Source of the DNA: Cellvibrio sp. KY-YJ-3
GTDB taxonomy: Bacteria; Pseudomonadota; Gammaproteobacteria; Pseudomonadales; Cellvibrionaceae
NCBI RefSeq assembly: GCF_008806955.1
Contig: NZ_CP031727.1
Coordinates: 1,874,001-1,938,000 of the forward strand
Direction: 5' to 3'
Length of the DNA stretch: 64,000 bases
The notes under the pieces were generated by a model, which saw only the letters and a program-made list of their open reading frames with translations, was not told the DNA's origin and ran no database searches. This document shows positions 60,847 to 64,000 of the stretch, in pieces. Positions within the stretch are counted from its first letter, which is position 1. Each line of letters starts with the position of its first letter. Both the position numbers and the translations under genes were made by a program.

Positions 60847-61824
60847 TTAGCGGACTACGGCACTTTTGTCCCAATTCACATAGGTTTGAATCATCAAAAT
60901 GGTGCGGTCGAGCAAGAAACCGATAATCCCGATCACCAAAATGGCGAGGCAGATACGGCTGAGTGAATCAGATGAACCGTTTTGGAATTCATCCCACACA
61001 AATTTGCCCAGCCCCGGATTTTGCGACAGCATTTCGGCAGCGATTAATACCATCCAGGCGATTCCGAGAGAGATGCGCAGGCCGGTGAACATCATCGGAA
61101 TGGCGGAAGGCAATACAATTTTTGCTACGTGAGTAAACCAACCCAAACGCAGTACGCGGCTGACGTTCACCAAATCTTTACTGACACCGGCAACGCCAAC
61201 AGCGGTATTAATCATGGTGGGCCAGAGTGAACAGAGGCTCACCGTTAACAGCGAAATAATGTAGGACTTGGAAAACATTGGTGAATCGGAAACGTACACC
61301 GCGCTGACCACAATGGTGACCAGTGGCAGCCAGGCGAGGGGTGATACGGGTTTGAATAATTGGATCAATGGATTGATTGCGCTGTATAGCGGTTGGCTCA
61401 AGCCAATCAGGATTCCCACCGGGATGGCGATGAGTGAGGCCACCAGAAACCCGGAGAGTACGGTAAATAAACTGGTGTAGATTTTGTCAAAAAAAGTTGG
61501 GCGGCCATTAAATTCGCGCACATCAAGAGTGGCGTTAGGGTCTTTGGCCAAAAGTTCGGCATTGCGCTTTTCCTGACGCTCGTAAAATACAGCTGCGCGT
61601 TCCTGTTCTGCCTGATATTCATCCACTAGGTTGCCCCATTGCTCGTAGACTTGTTTGGGTTGGGGGAAATCACCCAGCGAGGTTTTTATATTGGGCGCTA
61701 CACCGTGCCACAACATCATAAAAAAAAGTACTCCGACCAAGGGCATTAAAATGCCAATCAATACCTCGCGCCATTTAATCGCTTTAAATTGTTCAAGTTT
61801 CAGGGTGGCTAATTTATTGCTCAT
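60847..61824 (-). CDS. nrtB: Nitrate-type ABC importer, permease
   Basis: A 325-residue inner-membrane permease with six or so helices and the BPD_transp_1 EAA loop (VSRVLRLGWFTHVAKIVLPS, then AIPMMFTGLRISLG). An extra region between helix 1 and 2 (about 55-105) is rich in charged residues (YQAEQERAAVFYERQEKRN), as in NrtB proteins of proteobacteria. GAGGAAACGATC precedes the ATG. Second gene of the operon. Confidence 0.9.
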   Translation of the reverse strand: MSNKLATLKLEQFKAIKWREVLIGILMPLVGVLFFMMLWHGVAPNIKTSLGDFPQPKQVYEQWGNLVDEYQAEQERAAVFYERQEKRNAELLAKDPNATLDVREFNGRPTFFDKIYTSLFTVLSGFLVASLIAIPVGILIGLSQPLYSAINPLIQLFKPVSPLAWLPLVTIVVSAVYVSDSPMFSKSYIISLLTVSLCSLWPTMINTAVGVAGVSKDLVNVSRVLRLGWFTHVAKIVLPSAIPMMFTGLRISLGIAWMVLIAAEMLSQNPGLGKFVWDEFQNGSSDSLSRICLAILVIGIIGFLLDRTILMIQTYVNWDKSAVVR

Positions 61825-61966
61825 GATCGTTTCCTCGGGCAGCCCGCTGAATCAGTATCAGCGGGTGCACTACAGCGGTTGCCAAAAAATTAAATCGTTG
61901 GTGTTGCAGTGAATTATTGAATCCTGTCGGTATTAAATGCGGCGGGTCAGTGACCCGCACAGGCAA

Positions 61967-63343
61967 TTAAATTTTTTCATCACCTTTCAAACCAATAGGA
62001 AACTTGGTCAGGTAGTCGTTGGGTTTTGTTGCATCAAATTGCACGCCGTCAATCCATACAGTTTCATCGGGGGTGCGAATACCGGTAAAGGTTTTGAAAT
62101 CAGGGAAATCGCTAGCCGCCATTTTTCCTTCTTCAATCAAGTCAGCTGCGGCTTGTTGATAAATTTCCGGAGCAACAGATTTTTTTGCCATTTCCATATA
62201 CCAGCTGTCGGGTTTGGCTTCAGGAATTTGACCCCAGCGACGCATTTGAGTCAGGTACCACACTGCATCTGATACATGTGGATAAGAGGCGTTGTAGCGG
62301 AAAAATACGTTGAAGTCCGGTGTTGGGCGCACGTCTTTGCGCTCGTACTCAAACACCCCGGTCATGGAGTTGGCGATAACTTTATAATCGGCACCTACAT
62401 AGTGAGCAGCGGAAATCATTTTTGCACCAGCAGAGCGATTGGCGTTGTTGTTTTCATCGAGCCACTTGGCGGCGCGAATCATTGCCTTCACTACGCGAAT
62501 ACTGGTGTTAGGATTTTTTTCCAGGAATTCTTTTTTCATACCAAATACTTTATCGCCAATTTTGTTGTGCACGGCCATTACCGGCACACCAATACCGCGA
62601 AATACGGCTTGTTGGTTCCAGGGTTCACCCACGGAATAACCTTGAATTGTGCCCGCTTCCATCGTGGCCGGCATTTGCGGCGGCGGGGTTACTGACAACA
62701 AAATATCGGCATCAATTTGTCCGGTGGTGTCGCCTTTGTGCGGTGCATATAAACCGGGGTTAATTCCGCCGGCGGCAAGCCAGTAGCGCAAGCCCATGTT
62801 GTGAGTGGACACTGGAAATACCACGCCCATTTGGATGGATTTACCTGCGTCTTTCATTTCATCTACAACAGGTTTTAGGGTGCTGGCGCTAATAGGATGA
62901 ACTGGTTTTCCATCGGCACCCACGGGTACATTTTTTTTCATTTTTTTCCAAATTTCATTGGAAACTGTAATGGCGTAGGTGTTCTGCGTCATGGTGAATG
63001 GAAACACCAAATTCGCTTGCGTGCCGTAACCAATATTGGCGGCAACAGGTTGTGCCAGCAGCATATGAGAGCCATCCAGCTCACCGGAAATTACCCGGTC
63101 GAGTACTACTTTCCAATTCGCTTGCGCTTCCAACTCAACGGTTAAACCTTCATCGTCGAAATAACCATTTTCATAGGCAACCGCGAGGTCAGCCATGTCG
63201 GTGAGTTTAATAAATCCAAATTTCAAATCGGTTTTTTCAGCTGGGCCAGTTGCTGCTTGTGCCGCGCTGATAAGCGAAATAGTTGCTGCAAGAACAGCAG
63301 CCGTTTTTTTCAACGGTTTTAGAAAACGTGAGACTGCATGCAT
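61967..63343 (-). CDS. nrtA: Nitrate-type ABC importer, substrate-binding protein (NrtA/CmpA family)
   Basis: A 458-residue periplasmic binding protein with a signal peptide ending near SAAQAAT and AGGAG before the ATG. The NrtA/CmpA fold is shown by LKFGFIKLTDMADLAVAYE, LDGSHMLLAQPVAANIGYGT, FPVSTHNMGLRYWLAAGGIN, DILLSVTPPPQMPATMEAGT and GYSVGEPWNQQAVFRGIGVP. First gene of the importer operon, so expression probably starts in the 478-bp gap 63344-63821, where a sigma54-like site is seen. Nitrate is the likely ligand, bicarbonate is unlikely outside cyanobacteria. Confidence 0.92.
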   Translation of the reverse strand: MHAVSRFLKPLKKTAAVLAATISLISAAQAATGPAEKTDLKFGFIKLTDMADLAVAYENGYFDDEGLTVELEAQANWKVVLDRVISGELDGSHMLLAQPVAANIGYGTQANLVFPFTMTQNTYAITVSNEIWKKMKKNVPVGADGKPVHPISASTLKPVVDEMKDAGKSIQMGVVFPVSTHNMGLRYWLAAGGINPGLYAPHKGDTTGQIDADILLSVTPPPQMPATMEAGTIQGYSVGEPWNQQAVFRGIGVPVMAVHNKIGDKVFGMKKEFLEKNPNTSIRVVKAMIRAAKWLDENNNANRSAGAKMISAAHYVGADYKVIANSMTGVFEYERKDVRPTPDFNVFFRYNASYPHVSDAVWYLTQMRRWGQIPEAKPDSWYMEMAKKSVAPEIYQQAAADLIEEGKMAASDFPDFKTFTGIRTPDETVWIDGVQFDATKPNDYLTKFPIGLKGDEKI

Positions 63344-63452
63344 TTTTTTGCTCCTGACTATTGGTCTAAAAAACTAAAAAAATTATTGGGAAAATCTGGT
63401 TGTTGCTGTGCAAGTACTACTAATCAAAAAAACGTTTGGTAATTAGCTCTAT

Positions 63453-63468
63453 TCAAACACTGTGCCAA
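63453..63468 (-). promoter_or_regulatory. Candidate sigma54 promoter for the nrt operon
   Basis: Minus strand TTGGCACAGTGTTTGA: GG and G(A) are separated by ten bases as in TGGCAC-N5-TTGCA, with A instead of C at -12. It lies 110 bp before nrtA. Nitrate assimilation operons are often NtrC/sigma54 dependent. A palindrome CGCACTAGTGCG at about 63648-63659 could be an activator site. The rest of the gap 63344-63821 shows nothing else I can name. Confidence 0.35.
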
Positions 63469-63821
63469 TTCCAGTAATGCATTTTTATGGCGCATTAAAT
63501 TGGATTTTGATTCGTGTTTTTTTCGCTTTTGCACGCGCGCGGAACACAAAAAAATGCACTGCTTTTTTTTGGTGCCGTGAATGCACGATTTGATGGTTGT
63601 TGGCTGGTGCTTGGTTGTTGGTGTGCCGCACTTTATTGGCGCAAAATCGCACTAGTGCGGCGCAGCAGGGGAAACAGCAAACCCGAATCGGGTGAGCGGG
63701 GAGGGCGAAGTCATTTTAAAAAGTGTTTTAAGTCAATGGGCTAGCGATGGTTAGGTGTCAGCACTCGCGCTGGGCAGCGTCTATACTGGAGTGCAGATAG
63801 AACCCATGATAAGGATAAATA

Positions 63822-64000
63822 ATGATGAAGTTGTGGCGGTTTTTGCTGGTTTATCTCTGCGTTGGCCTCTGGGGCTGTTCCTCGGTGGTGCAAAAAGTTC
63901 CGTTTTTGGCCGAGCAGGGCCCAATTGCCAAGGCGCTCTCGGGAGAGTTGATTCTCGGGCGCCCTTATACGGCTGCAGATTTGCCTGACCACGAGCTATT
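63822..64000 (+). CDS. Lipoprotein gene, truncated by window end
   Basis: An open frame from ATG 63822 (AAGGATAA ribosome site) to the last base. It encodes a lipoprotein signal MMKLWRFLLVYLCVGLWGC with the lipidation Cys in LWGC, followed by SSVVQKVPFLAEQG and LSGELILGRPYTAADLP. Only about 59 residues are visible, so no family can be named. It is divergent from the nrt operon. Confidence 0.75.
   Translation, partial: MMKLWRFLLVYLCVGLWGCSSVVQKVPFLAEQGPIAKALSGELILGRPYTAADLPDHEL

Overview
The window looks like chromosome from a saprophytic, polysaccharide-degrading gammaproteobacterium, most likely Cellvibrio or a close relative in Cellvibrionaceae. This is an inference from gene content: several secreted glycoside hydrolases, a non-phosphorylating L-fucose pathway, many c-di-GMP proteins and secreted lipoproteins. 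No rRNA, tRNA or housekeeping marker is present to confirm it.

Layout. 0-4.7 kb: a lytic transglycosylase lipoprotein divergent from an alkaline phosphatase with a coupled small secreted protein, then a DJ-1/PfpI-like protein that lacks the usual cysteine. 4.85-5.85 kb: a small one-gene integron-like cassette island (island A). 6-12 kb: luciferase-like oxidoreductase, membrane diguanylate cyclase, Lgt-like/TlpA thioredoxin fusion, Old Yellow Enzyme and LysR regulator. 12.1-16.5 kb: a palindromic repeat, methyltransferase, membrane-anchored AraC regulator, hotdog thioesterase and GH43 hydrolase. 16.7-20.4 kb: alpha/beta hydrolase, MFS exporter, AraC regulator and cyclophilin-like protein. 20.5-25.5 kb: a GAF-PAS-GGDEF-EAL gene broken by one in-frame stop, GNAT, sialidase-like lipoprotein, RNase H and small conserved proteins.

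25.6-30.3 kb: a larger cassette island (island B) on the minus strand. It has five cassette genes, three good attC sites, one decayed attC and an IS3-family insertion. Each intact cassette begins with bases complementary to the R'' core at its own 3' end, which is the integron cassette signature. Islands A and B share both flanks: a 96-bp block with 2 mismatches on the distal side, and a proximal block of about 230 bp with a 138-bp stem-loop that ends exactly at the GTT crossover point. No integron integrase is encoded in the window. One cassette protein carries an RNxxxH HEPN-type motif.

30.4-36.3 kb: a CadC-like regulator divergent from a SUMF1-type protein, a DUF1304 membrane protein, a PEP-CTERM-like secreted protein and a periplasmic binding protein. 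36.4-51.2 kb: an L-fucose utilisation locus with FucP symporter, fuconolactonase, IclR regulator, aldo/keto reductase, two-part UxaA-type dehydratase, SDR, FAH-family hydrolase, an SGNH esterase, GH95 alpha-fucosidase and a GH2 enzyme. Together these would release fucose from fucosylated glycans, import it and split it to pyruvate and lactate.

51.3-64 kb: DUF3617 protein, NodB-like protein and a large exported protein of unknown role; a close relative of the aminoglycoside nucleotidyltransferase ANT(2'')-Ia with no attC; a YfiR-like/histidine kinase fusion that overlaps tail to tail a REC-REC-PAS-GGDEF-EAL protein; a nitrate-type ABC importer (nrtABD-like); and the start of a lipoprotein gene running off the window.
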